Source: Setaria digitata (Eukaryota; Nematoda; Chromadorea; Rhabditida; Setariidae). From it: DNA of 64,000 bases. The stretch covers positions 124,001-188,000 of the forward strand of contig RCAB01000058.1 in NCBI GenBank assembly GCA_003640385.1. The letters run 5' to 3'. The position numbers and the translations under genes were made by a program. The notes under the pieces were generated by a model, which had not been told where the DNA came from, ran no database searches, and was given only the letters and a program-made list of their open reading frames with translations. Numbering within the stretch: position 1 is the first letter of the stretch; every line of letters begins with the position of its first letter. Positions 37,861-49,900 of this stretch are shown here, in pieces.

Positions 37861-40800
37861 TGTAGTTCAGGACGTCGGATATCGTGTACTCATGTCAGTC
37901 GAAAGTAAACCCGAACACGAGGGCACTTTCAATAAATCAGATGGCCAAATAACAAACACGAAAATTGCTCCAGACTGAAAGTTGTAATTGAAGAATTTAT
38001 TATTTTCTTTTCCCACTTTCCTGTCAATATCAAAATTCTACGATACAAATCAAAACTGAATTTAGTTTTTTAGTGAGCAGAAATCTAAAAATTATCTCAA
38101 CTTGCCAAAAAGTGTAACAATCTGCACATCACTTGTTTTGAAGTATATTGATTATTTTGAACTCGCATTCAGTGTTACTACTGCAATGATAGTATAACAG
38201 CCAAATTCAAAGGCGCAACTATCATTGTGACACTACCGCTTAAATGAATAGGATTGTCGAGATTCAAAAGTTGGTGGCTGAGAAGAATATGATCTGTCAT
38301 TAACATAGCTGCCACTGTGTTCCATTTCAAATCAAGTTCCTTGGCACTTCTGCTCATTTGAACTTTGACTTAGACTACTGTTTAGATTACGGTAAAAGTG
38401 ACGGGGATAGAAAGGAGAAACAATGGGAATACATGGAAATAAAGTACTGAATATGCCATCATCGTCCACTTAGTTCATTCATTAGTCTGAACTGACTAGA
38501 ATGGAGCGAAAGAGAAGCAGTTCGAGAGAGGAAAGGCAGAAAGGGAGAAGCGAACTTATGCCAATCAACTTTCTTTTTGATTCTATATTTGATGGAGTGA
38601 GAAATGAGTTAAAGAATGGATGCGAATAGATGTAAAAATTTCATTACGAGAAGTGAAGCAATGTAAAGCCAATTAGAATGGGCCAAAGATGGACATATAT
38701 TCGTGTATGCACAAACAGAAATTAGAAAGTAAGCAAGCAGTGGCATATAAGTTTCAGAGTTTATTCTCATCTAAGATTGATTTCGAATTCGTACAGGAAC
38801 TTTTGGAATGCAATTTGGGTTTTCTGCTAGGAGCAAATGCTGAAATTTCATTGTAAGACGCCAAGCAAAATGAAAGTAGAGTGATTTTTCACTTCAGAGC
38901 TCTCATTACGGGATGTACTGGATCTTTGAGTTTATTACTGCTGCAAATTAGTGGCAACTTAAAGCTGCTTTAAACAAGTATTAATGAGTTGCTTCAATTA
39001 GACAACAGCGATATCTGTTTGAAAGAAAAGGTATTGAATTTGGCGATATGATACAGCCGCTTGCTTCACTCTCCTCAATTCGATTCCTCGGAATGACATT
39101 AGCAGCATTTAATTGTCAGTAAAGTTCTAATTTCGTCAGAGTGCTACTGACAATGTTTGATTGATTAAAAGATCTTCAGGATACATCTGTTTTATGGCTG
39201 ATATCATCATAATTTACAATTATCCGTCCAAGGAGTTTTACGGGAAGCTATCAAAAGTTGCACTAATATCCTCAAATAATTTCATGGGAGCCTCCTCGTA
39301 ACTTCAATTTAGCCAACTGGATTTGTAAAAAAATTCAAAAATAAACGATGAAATATATCATTCCGAGGAACTTTCCTAGTCTACCTCAACATACCTATCA
39401 GTGGTTAAAGTACCAAAAGAGAAAGAAATTAGGTTAGCCAGAATTTACAGATGGAAAAGAATCTCTTTCCATTCCTTCGAGCATTCAGATTATTGAATCA
39501 ATCTTGCGTATATACATGGAGGAATACCAATGTCTGCTTCAGTAGCATCACTCAAACGAAATATTCATTGTGTGCACTCTTTCAAAAAAAGACTGAAGAA
39601 GAAAAAAACTAAAATTTATGAGAATGACAGACAATGGGCTTACGTTTTCTAAAATATGTCGTGCTCCGGAACTGGACAGGATTATAGTTTAGATTATTGA
39701 GACATAAATAAAGTCAGAAGACTGTCCTCTGCAAATCCCACCAACAGCCACGGTTTTTTTTTTCTAGCAATTTCAACATATTTGTCTTGATTGAGTAAAA
39801 AAAAAAACAAAATTTTTCTAAAACAATTTCAACTACTTGTAGAGCTCTTTAGCATACTTACTTAAATTTTATTTGAAATTTTGAAATGTTAGAAATTCTG
39901 TAGTTTAGTGGGACTGATAAAATTTATTTATAGGTTTAAGAGCTCGGAAATGAATTTTTTTTTAAGGAGTATGATAAAAAACCGAACATTTCCGTTGTCT
40001 ATTAAAATTACACAAAATCCTTGACACTATAATTCCCACTATCCCGCTTGGATGATTGACAAGTAAATCAAATTCCAGAATGAGAAGTTCTCAGAAAAAG
40101 AAAATGTGAATTTGAGTATCAAATCAAAATCTAAATTTAAAATAATTAGTCGACCAGAGACAAGACAGAGGTCTAGTTATTAAATAACAAACACAGTGAA
40201 ATGTACATTGCGTATAAATCAGTCTCATGTTAGTGGTTGAGATGAAGGGAGAAAGTTCTGACTGAGGGGTGAAGATGTCGAGATCTTAACATTGTTTTAT
40301 CACTTATTATCACATAGGACTTTAACACAGCACCATGATCGATTTCTCCACATGATTTGACACTTCACGTCCCATCTTGGTTTTCAGCTTAATACTCTTT
40401 TTTCAGTCTCTAGAAACAAAACCAATGTTACACATATCGAGGATTACGTTTCCATACTTGATAAAGAGTGACAAAAATGAGCTTTCCAGCTAAGGTCACA
40501 ATGAAGCTAGAAATCAGGTTGATCGGTCAGTTTTTCACTTTCCTCCACTGTCCTATGATACCAAAAAAAAAAAAAAGAATAGCAAGCTCAAAGATTACAG
40601 GTTACAATTTTTAGTTGCATAAGTTAGTAGTACTAGCAAATGTTTGTGAACCATTCCAGTAAGAATCATAAAACAGACAACTTGGTTTGATTGATTCCAC
40701 GAACATTCTGAGACCAATTGTTTGACAACAGCAATTTGTGTTATAAAGAAGAAAAGTTGTTATTAAGTTTGTTATAAAAGAAGTGCTGTAAAAAAGTTAT

Positions 40801-41896
40801 TCGTGGCAATCAGAAAAAACACAAAAGGATGCAGAATGGATAAAATTGAGTCCAATCAAAACTTCTTCCTGCATTTGAAGTCTTCAATAATGCATTTCTA
40901 CTCCCTTTAATACAATTAGTAAACTCATCGCAAGCATTGTAATAATTAACCATGCAATTAATCATCTGCTTTTTCTTTGCAATTTAATTAATGAATGACA
41001 CATTACAGCCGCAGAAGTTGACAATACATTCATTAATAAAGGAAGAAGAAAAGGTTCTAGAAAATGAGATACATGTTGGCCTTCATTACTTCAGAAAAGT
41101 TAATAGTTTGAGGGTCGGTTGCTCATGTTTCACTTTTTATGCTACCGATTTTCAGCGCAATACTTCAAACATTCCCACAAAACTTCCCGAACTTTAAGCA
41201 ACTTCCCAAGTAAGTGGCATCACTTTCTCGAATTAAATTTTGTCTTCATTTTATTTCTTAAACCGCTTTCCTCACTGCTCCATTTATATTGCAATTTGAA
41301 AGTTGTTAAACGAGGAGCAGATTTCCAAGTTCTAAAATAGAGGAGAATTGAGGACCGAAAAAGAAAAAATATTCTAGAGTTAATAATTGTTACAAGCCGA
41401 TTGATGATGTTAATATATGACAGAAACAGTTGGCATAAAGTAGCATTAGTTGGAGGAAAATTTAATTCCTCAAATAAATTGAGAGAGGTATTTTTTCCTA
41501 CGCCTCAGTTACATCAATTAAGAAGGCCATCGTGATTAAGGAGAAAAAAGGTTTAGTTTGAAAAATTTAGAACTTTTCAAGATTAAAAATTCTATAACCT
41601 TAACTTCTCATACCTTAACATGCTACTTGAAGTAATGATTAGATCAAGTATTATGATTCGATTAGTACATAATAGTGCAGAATCGAATTTTTTACAGTTT
41701 CTTCAGTTTCAGAAAATTCAAAATGGGTCGTACTGTGAGAAAATTTACAAGGTCGAAATTTTCAAATATGGCAGATCAGATAAATTGCATATATAATTAT
41801 GTGAGCTGAGTCTTACTTAAGTTTTTAATTAATCAATGCGTACGATTGTTTTGTGCTGAACACGAACGAGAACGGTTGCTCCATTTGTGATATTCC
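37861..41896. other. Divergent intergenic region, 4.0 kb
   Basis: This is the largest gap, lying between the 5' ends of the unknown minus-strand gene and RPN6. It should contain both promoters. I saw scattered A and T runs but no coding exon, tRNA or transposon remnant. Low open-frame content argues against a missed large gene. Confidence 0.45.
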
Positions 41897-44800
41897 ATGG
41901 AAGTTCAGGATCCCTCGGTCCAACAGCTGATTGCTCTTGGTATGCCAAGTCATCCTAATGACTTAGTTTCTATTTGTTTCTCAGTTTGAAGAAAATGAGG
42001 AAAAAACACTGGATGTAATTTTAAAGCTGATAGTCTCATTTCCATTTTCATTCTCAAATGAAATTGAAAGTGAATTGAAAAAGTTAAAAAAAAAAAAAAA
42101 AGAAGGGGAAGGGAATAAATATTTGGCATAATTTAGGAGAAGATAAAATACTGTTAAGGACAGAATTAATGGGAGAGATGGAACGATTGATGACACATTC
42201 TTTAATTTCCGTTTATTTCAGTTAGTGCTAAAATAAAGGAGAATGACGAGGAGGAACTAAAACGTCGGGAGGAATTAATCATGAGGATGGCCGAGAAAAT
42301 GTCAAATGATAACGATATTGACGGTGTTTCATTCATTTATTTAGCAAATGAATAACTCAAGTTGAAAAAGATGCAATAAATAAACTCTGGAAGTTTTCTG
42401 AGTTTCGACCTGGTTTTAATTAATTAGCATTTTCTGGGCAAATTGATATCCTAATCTAATCTATTAAATTTTTAATTTGTAAAAGCGCGTTGTAGGAAAT
42501 TTTGTGAAGATTTTAATAACAATTGAAGGTCTAACGAAACTATCAAGTTCATTACGACCACACCTGCTTTCGTATGGTATGGCAAAAGCCGTAAAACTAA
42601 TTCGTAATCTTATCGATTTATGTCTGAAAATTGGCAGGGATTCTGATTTTAAGGTGATTAATTGATCTTGAGAAATTTTACAAAAGAAAAAATTAATCAA
42701 GCAAGTGGATTTTGAAGAGTTGGACTTCTTATCAGCGATTGTTGAGATGTTGTTATCTAGTATTACAATGACTAATTAGCAATATACTGATAATTAATGT
42801 CACAGTTCGCATTATGTACTGAATATGTGAATTGGGCAAAAGAACAGAATCGAATATTTTTACGACACATGCTTGAAGTACGACTGATGCGTCTACTGAA
42901 CGAAATTGGTCGACACGTAGAGGTACTGACAATGAGTGAGTCTTTCAGTTCGATACTTCCGGAGTTTAATATTGCTCCCAGTAATTTCAATTTCTACCGT
43001 TGTGGTAAATTTCACTCTTTCACTTCCCACTATAGTTTTTTCCTTTTTAATTCAATGAATTTCGCACAAAATTCGTTCTAACGTCTTTTCATCTGTCTTA
43101 TTCAGGTAGTAAATTGACAAATGAACTGAAAAAAGTTGAGGATAAAGATATCCAGTTAGAGGTTTACATAGAAGAATGCAAAGCCGCTTTTGCGCTTAAC
43201 AATATGAATCGTTCTCGTTCTGCTCTCGTTGCTGCACGAACTATCGCTAATTCACTGTGCATTGATACTAAATTACAGGTTAGGTACTCCTTTGAAACAA
43301 AGATTCTTTTAAAAGAGCAACTTCAGAATTCAATGCTTGAAAAATAGTTTTATCATACTGCAATACATTAATTTCAGGCTCGACTTGACATGGAATCAGG
43401 AATACTGAATATGGCCGAGGATCATGATTTCAAAACGGCCTATTCATATTTTTATGAAGCATTTGAAAATTTTGATACTAATAAAGAAGTGGTACATGCT
43501 CAGAAAGCCCTTAAATATATGTGCCTCGCAAAAGTTTGCTTTTAATTTTCAAATCACAGAATATTTAGATTTCTGTAATTCCATATTTCATTGCCAGTTC
43601 CAAAATGTCTATTTGTCCATTTTCAGATTATGCTAAACGAAGAAGCTGAAATTCCTTCATTGCTGTCCAGCAAACTTGCAGTGAAATATTCAGGACGGGA
43701 CCTGGACGCAATGAAGATAATTGCGGAAGCATTTCAGAACCGATCTTTAGAAAACTACTATAAGGTTTCAATCTGTGACAGCAATCTTCAATGTTAATAG
43801 TCTCACTTTTGCTCTAACTTGTCTGCTAGACATTAAGGCAGTCTCACAGTGCTAACGTCTTTTGAAATAGAAAATTCAGTATTAGAGAGACTTATCTATT
43901 CAATTTGTCACTGACCAAAAGGAATGGCTAGAATTCATTTTTTTTTTCTCTCAATAATTGTAAAAATGAAATGCAGAAGAAACTCAGCAGCACCTGTGGA
44001 GATATTTCTGCAGGCATTCGAAGAATATCATGTGGAACTTCAATCAGATCTGCTAATTCGAGAACATGTAGATTCACTTACCGATGCAATACTTGAAAAG
44101 GATATTAGTCGTGCCATCGAGCCGTATTCCATCATTGAAGTTTTCTTTTTTTACTCGTCCTAGGAATTTTTAAAGTTGTCAAATGGTAAGTCTAGAACTG
44201 ACATTATTATTAAAAGATTAAATTTAATTATCATGTTTTATATTGGTTATGTATGCCATAGTCTCATTTTCTCACAAATATTTTTTTTGCATGTTGTTAG
44301 CGCATTCTCGTTTTTCTTTTATAATTTCAAAATGCACCAAAAAAAAAAAAAAAAATGATTCCTCATCGGAAATGACTTCTAGAAAATTAAATCCTGCGTT
44401 CTGTCAGCATAAGATTCCGTAGTGCGTTAGTTTTAGATGGCTACGCTAGCGAAAAATATCCGTCTTCCAGTTGAACGAGTTGAAAAGAAATTAGCGCAAA
44501 TGATTCTTGACCAAAAACTGCAAGGTCGGGTTACCGATACTTTCATTTGCTCAGTACACAGATTGCTCTTCTTTAGATTCAAAAAGATGTCTATTCCATA
44601 AGAAAATCGAATTTTGGCAAGTCCCTCCTTAAGATAAAATTAAAATCTTTGAAAAGTGCTCTTAATTTATGCAAAGCTTTTTCTTAATTAGCATCAGTCA
44701 CTAACAAATCTTGTAATGGTGAGCGAGAAACAATTTCAATTGATGAATCTTCGTCTAGTTCCAGATTCAGTAGTCAAAGAAGGATCTTTGATTTCACTTG

Positions 44801-45061
44801 CAGATATATTTAGGGATAATTGATCAACAGGATGCTACGTTAACAGTGTATAATTTCCCTCAAGATGTACAAATGAAAACTTTCAATGCATCTGTGGAGG
44901 TTATACGTGGCCTTTCCGAGGTTATCTTTTAAAAAATAATTAGAAAGTAAATGAATGTATTGAAGAAGTTAATGAAATTACAACTAAAAATGAATTGATT
45001 ATAATAAAAATGCGTTTCACTGCAGACAGTTGAAATCTACTGCTCTGCAAATACACTCTAG
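41897..45061 (+). CDS. rpn-6: 26S proteasome regulatory subunit RPN6 (PSMD11)
   Basis: Eleven exons (41897-41939, 42222-42323, 42496-42653, 42806-42935, 43106-43278, 43378-43533, 43627-43764, 44014-44139, 44437-44524, 44814-44920, 45026-45061) give 418 residues, against 422 in human. RPN6 is a lid subunit with TPR-like helices and a PCI domain that clamps the lid to the base and core particle. Family stretches are [13 protein letters not shown] near the N-terminus, [59 protein letters not shown] (split for length: LDMESGI...[10 protein letters not shown]), [27 protein letters not shown], and winged-helix [16 protein letters not shown]. The sequence is rather divergent (for example [11 protein letters not shown]). 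The last exon ([12 protein letters not shown]) is inferred because it matches the family's C-terminal helix; without it translation would stop at 44932. An AATAAA is at 45177-45182. Confidence 0.9.
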
Positions 45062-45624
45062 TTGCTATTCATCGGAATATTGTCATAATGCTTGGATTAC
45101 CAAATGTGTAAAAATTGGTTACATTAATGAAGATCAGTAAAATGCATCTCAGAGAATTATTTATCACTCCTATGGAAATAAAAGATGAAATATCTGTCTG
45201 ATAATGCTTAAATTAAATTTAATTTTGATTAAACACTAAACTGATTACATATATTAAGTCTGCTTATAGCCACTTCTGATATTGACTGGATTAAATTTAA
45301 TTAATCTGAAGCTGCTCTACACAAATGTATCTATTCAATCACTGAAGTTAGTCCCTGTGTCTCATAAACTTCGTAATCTTTTGAACTACACATCCATTTA
45401 AATATCAAAATAAGGACTGATAATTTTCATACCTTAGAACTCTTGATATATGATCATCACTGCCAATTTTCTCGATCTAGTGTGTTTAATCTGCGAACAA
45501 GTTGGTAATTTGCAGTGAAATATTTCGACGCTAGATATTTAGTTTTAAACTGGTGCAACTAAACTTCCCGAGCAAAGTGAGATTTCTCGCCTGCGTTACA
45601 ACGGTTCTATCTCCTTCGCAATGC

Positions 45625-45675
45625 TTGCCACGTCATTGCCACGTGTACGACGACCTACTGGCTAACGCTATATAA
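45625..45675. promoter_or_regulatory. Tandem CACGT motifs plus TATA-like box
   Basis: Two adjacent 11-mers (TTGCCACGTCA at 45625-45635, TTGCCACGTGT at 45636-45646) contain a CRE-like half and an E-box-like core. TATATAA follows at 45669-45675. The spacing resembles a core promoter, but it lies between two gene 3' ends. Function is inferred only. Confidence 0.25.
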
Positions 45676-46490
45676 CTGCTGCTTAACCTGGTTACTGTTC
45701 CTCAGCTGCATTTGTCTATTTCGTACTTCATACTATGTCATTTAATTCAAATAAGGCTCTACAAATCTAACAATCCTTATTATTCTTTTCTTCTGTCATG
45801 TAACATAGATCTGACAAATTCTCTGAAGGAATAACTGATGTTTTGAAATGGCGCAATCGTGTATTTCAAATTTTCTTTTTTTTTTTTAATTTATTTGGAA
45901 CAAATAATGTACATATATTGCTGGAACTGTGTCAATAATTTTTTAAAACCACATAAAAAAAGGACTAAAATTTGAGCTCTACATGAAATTTCTAAAATTT
46001 TCGTAGAAATTGACCAGAACCTAAATGTCATTAAAATGTTTCGTTCGTTTAACTGGCGGGACAAACTGGAAAATCAATTAAAGTTTTACATAGAATTAAA
46101 AATAAATTTACATGATATGCATAATAAAATAAACATATAAATTTACATGAAGTTCAGTCGTATAAATATTATTTGTTCTTGTCGTTCCAAACACACATGA
46201 GTTACGAAATGAGAGATATAAGAATGAACTTGTGTTCAATAAGGATAAGCGAAGGAAATATTAACAAATCCCGAGGAGATTTTTTAAGTACCCATAAGAT
46301 AACCTCAGAATAAAATTTTCAAAGCTTATCCTTTAAAATTCTAAACAGATATCCAGCTAATATGAAGATCCAGTTAATATTAACATGAAGAAATGAGAAA
46401 AGTGAACAAATCTTTCTAATGCAAAAACGAGAATTAAAACTTTCTTTATTGTACAAAAAGACAAGGTTTTAAAATATTTAAAAAAAATTT

Positions 46491-46514
46491 CCAGCCCTCT
46501 CGCCAGCCCTCTCG
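46491..46514. repeat. 12-bp perfect tandem duplication
   Basis: The unit ccagccctctcg occurs twice back to back in otherwise AT-rich sequence. Confidence 0.9.
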
Positions 46515-46964
46515 TATAAAGCTATAGATCAGCAGGTGGTGACTGAGTTATTTATCTTGCAGTAGCCCTACATACATTGGATGTATAAACAGATGGATGA
46601 CAAATCACTGGTTATGAATAAAAAACAAAAAATCCACAAACCTCATATATCAGTCGAGCCGTGTTACACATGCACTTCAAGCTCGTAAGCATGTCTTTAA
46701 ATTAAATCAATATAAGCGCATATTTTAACCAGTAGTTAAAAGAATTCTCGACATTTTGTCAATTTATTTCACTGTAGGAAATCCATCACATTCTTCTTTC
46801 TTCTTTATCCAGTGCCTAAAGTAACCCTTTCCCATAATTTTATATAGCATTATGGAGTCCTGCGTTCCCGTTGTTTTATATAGGATAATATCTAATAATA
46901 TCTCTAAAATATATCCGATTTTTTTTTTTTTTTTTTTAAAGACCTTTCGACTAAAAATTATAAA

Positions 46965-49900
46965 TTATACATTAGAAGAATAAAGAAAACAAACCACAGA
47001 CAACACATTCAAATCAACACTCCATAAACTTTTCCATGTTGCTGACTTCACCGCTTCGTACTGCTTTAAAAGCTCATTTCTTTTTTCATCCAAAACCAGA
47101 ATTTCTTCATTGCTCAGGCGACAGAGTGGCATATCCAGCAAGTAAGCAAAATCTGGCAAACTGCAATTTCTTCCCTAAAATTTATATGTTGCAAGAATGA
47201 TCCAGTATGCAACCAAATTCTATATTCCAAAATTAAATAAAACTGCAGGGGGAATTCAAAGTTTATAATTTAGCTCATCAATGCTTTACGAAGTATAACA
47301 TTTCCACCTGACTTAAAGGAGCGAGCTACAGAAATTATCCTCAGAATATCTTGATATGCATATCCTCGAACTTCATATTCCAATACTTTTATGATTTTAG
47401 CAACAAAAAATCAGTCCTGATATGATACTGAAGACGCATTGAAGTTTGTGGTCAAATTGTCAAATGGTCAAATCAAATGGTCACCGAATGTGGTCAAATT
47501 CACCTATAAAGCTCTTGCTATCTAAAAGTAAGGATCTTTTTTACTGCCTCATTATACAGACTTCATGAAAAAAAAATGATGTAAAACTCAAAAATCAGAA
47601 AAGCAGAAACTGGGTTATTGACTTACCGAATCATTTTTTATTCTCACTGGATTCGAGTCAAACCCTTTCTCAAGCAACTGCGCTACAATTTCAGCACGAT
47701 TCTTCTTCTCAATAATGATTTCACCATTGATAATAGCGTTCACAAAGCGAGCCTAAATAAGAAACGAAAAATCATTTTTTTTTTTGATTTGATGAGTTTC
47801 AAAGGTCTGAAAGTGAGATAAATCAACTAAGGGTTATAAGAAATCAAGAGAGTCTTAACAGATAAGTCCCATACTAGAAAGGAAGCAGAATCCGCTCTTT
47901 CATGTTACATGTATAAATTAGTTTTCATTGCTCACTTCACTTCTTCGGAATGTTTGATTCGCCACTTGCAACACTCGTTAAAGAAGTCGAAATTTTTTAA
48001 ATATTCAAGTTCACCTGGTTTTCAGCGAATCTAAGCTTCTCTTTTACAATTTTCAGCTCGCATTCCTGTCTTTCCATATACTTCAGTCGACGCACTTCGA
48101 AAAATTCTTGAAATATGTCTTCCGTAGAATTATATTTTCTCAGTACGTTTTTTTCATCGAATAAAACCTGAAATTCCAGCACGTTAAATGTGAGAAAACA
48201 AGTAGACGAACCCTTCCAATGAATACAAGAAAAAAAAAATGAATATATGAGAAATGACCGCACAGATCAAACGGATTTTAAAATGTGACTGGAAATGAGA
48301 AAAGTTATTCCAAAAGCCTATAAAATTGTCACTAGCTAACAATTATTAATTAATTACCTTAAATATAGTGGTGAAGATGGGAGAGTAGTAAAGCAAGTGA
48401 TTAGAATTCACCAATGGGAAAGAAATAAATTAATGATGCGTGAAGTAATTGTTGTTCACATACGAATAAGTTAATTACCTTACTTCTGGTTAATATTGTG
48501 CTGCTACAGTATAGCAATAAAGCGCTGTTCACCGCTTTTTTTTTTTTTTTCCATTGTTATATTAGTTATTCAAATTCATTTTGATGTATGTCAATTTTAA
48601 ATTTTAATTTAACCCCCGTCTCTTTAGTTAATTAATTAGAAAGGTTGCATACGCTGTCATAAAAAAGGTTACACTATTGTCAATTCTACAAAAATATTTA
48701 TTTTCCATACTGCCTATCATTAAGCTATTTCCAGCGTTTCATTTAATTTCTAATTTATAACTTCTGACACACAATAGGTCACCTAAATTTAAATAATTCA
48801 CTCGAATTTAAAGTGTATGTGGGATATCTTAACGTGGAACATCGCAATAAATTATGGACTTCAATTTCAATGTCAAATGACAAACCATTGAATTTTCACT
48901 TGTTACTGATTGTAATTTCAATAACCGCTTCAGTGTTTTGATTTGTTTTTTGTCGCTTACTAACGGTTTCTCAATCACATAAAGAACGAAATGTACATTG
49001 CTTTCAGTGTGCAATTCTTCATAATTCCTGGAGATTATGTGACTTAAGTCTAATCCACCTCTGTTCATGAAAGATAAAGACTAAAATAAAGAAATAAGGA
49101 CGGCAAAAACAATACTACTATCAATCAACTGCGAATTTACTTTATTATTCCATTTTTGATGACATGGTCGAGCACTTTTTCTTTGTATTTATTATTCCAA
49201 ATCCCAGTAGGGAGCTCTCTTATTTCGACCTAAATTGGAATAAAGAGAAGTATTAAACATTAGAAAGGATTTTTTTTTTTTTTCATTGAAAGAAACTTTT
49301 AAACTGTCAGGGAAATTCCAAATAAGTACGCAAATAAAAAGAGGAGGAAGCATATTAAATATTTACCCTAAGACCGCTCCTCGAACGATGAAATGAAGCT
49401 TGTCCAGAAATACTGTACTGATTAGGTGCAGTCTCCTCTACCGTGCCTCGAAAATTCCGAAAGTGTGGCAACTAAAATTAATATGATTTAGCAAAAGCAA
49501 CTAATTTTAAAAAAGCAATGAACATTTAAATTGAAGTATGAGATTTTAGCAGAAAAAGAACTCGAAACTCCAAGTCCATAGCTAATATTAACCGCTGTTA
49601 TCAATTATGAGAACTACAAATTTTATCAAAATTAATTAAATAATCTTGGTATTTGATACCATTTGATACTAGAAATAAAGTATTTGTATGAATCGGCTAC
49701 CGATAGGCTAGCAAATAATATTTATTAGCATTTTTTTTTCCAGAGAAAGAATTTAAAAACTACTCAACAGCTAGTGCGTCCTTATCCGGCTTGAACAAGT
49801 TATAATAATTCCATGTTGTGATCAAAAAAAAAAAAAATTTTAATTTTGCTTTACATGTGTCCTAACAGATGAAAGCTTGTAATAGACGGATCTGACTTGT

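Larger units (their letters stand above)
45062..46964. other. Convergent intergenic region between RPN6 and TOP2
   Basis: Both flanking genes end here. It contains a likely RPN6 poly(A) signal (45177-45182), a GC-richer patch at about 45560-45720 with a tandem CACGT-containing repeat and a TATA-like motif, a 12-bp tandem duplication at 46491-46514, and a long T run near 46920. No coding exon was recognised. Confidence 0.5.

Noticed and set aside
44164..44182. Possible microexon EFLKLSN in RPN6
   Set aside because: Joining 44139 directly to 44437 keeps phase and matches the family; inclusion would break the frame.
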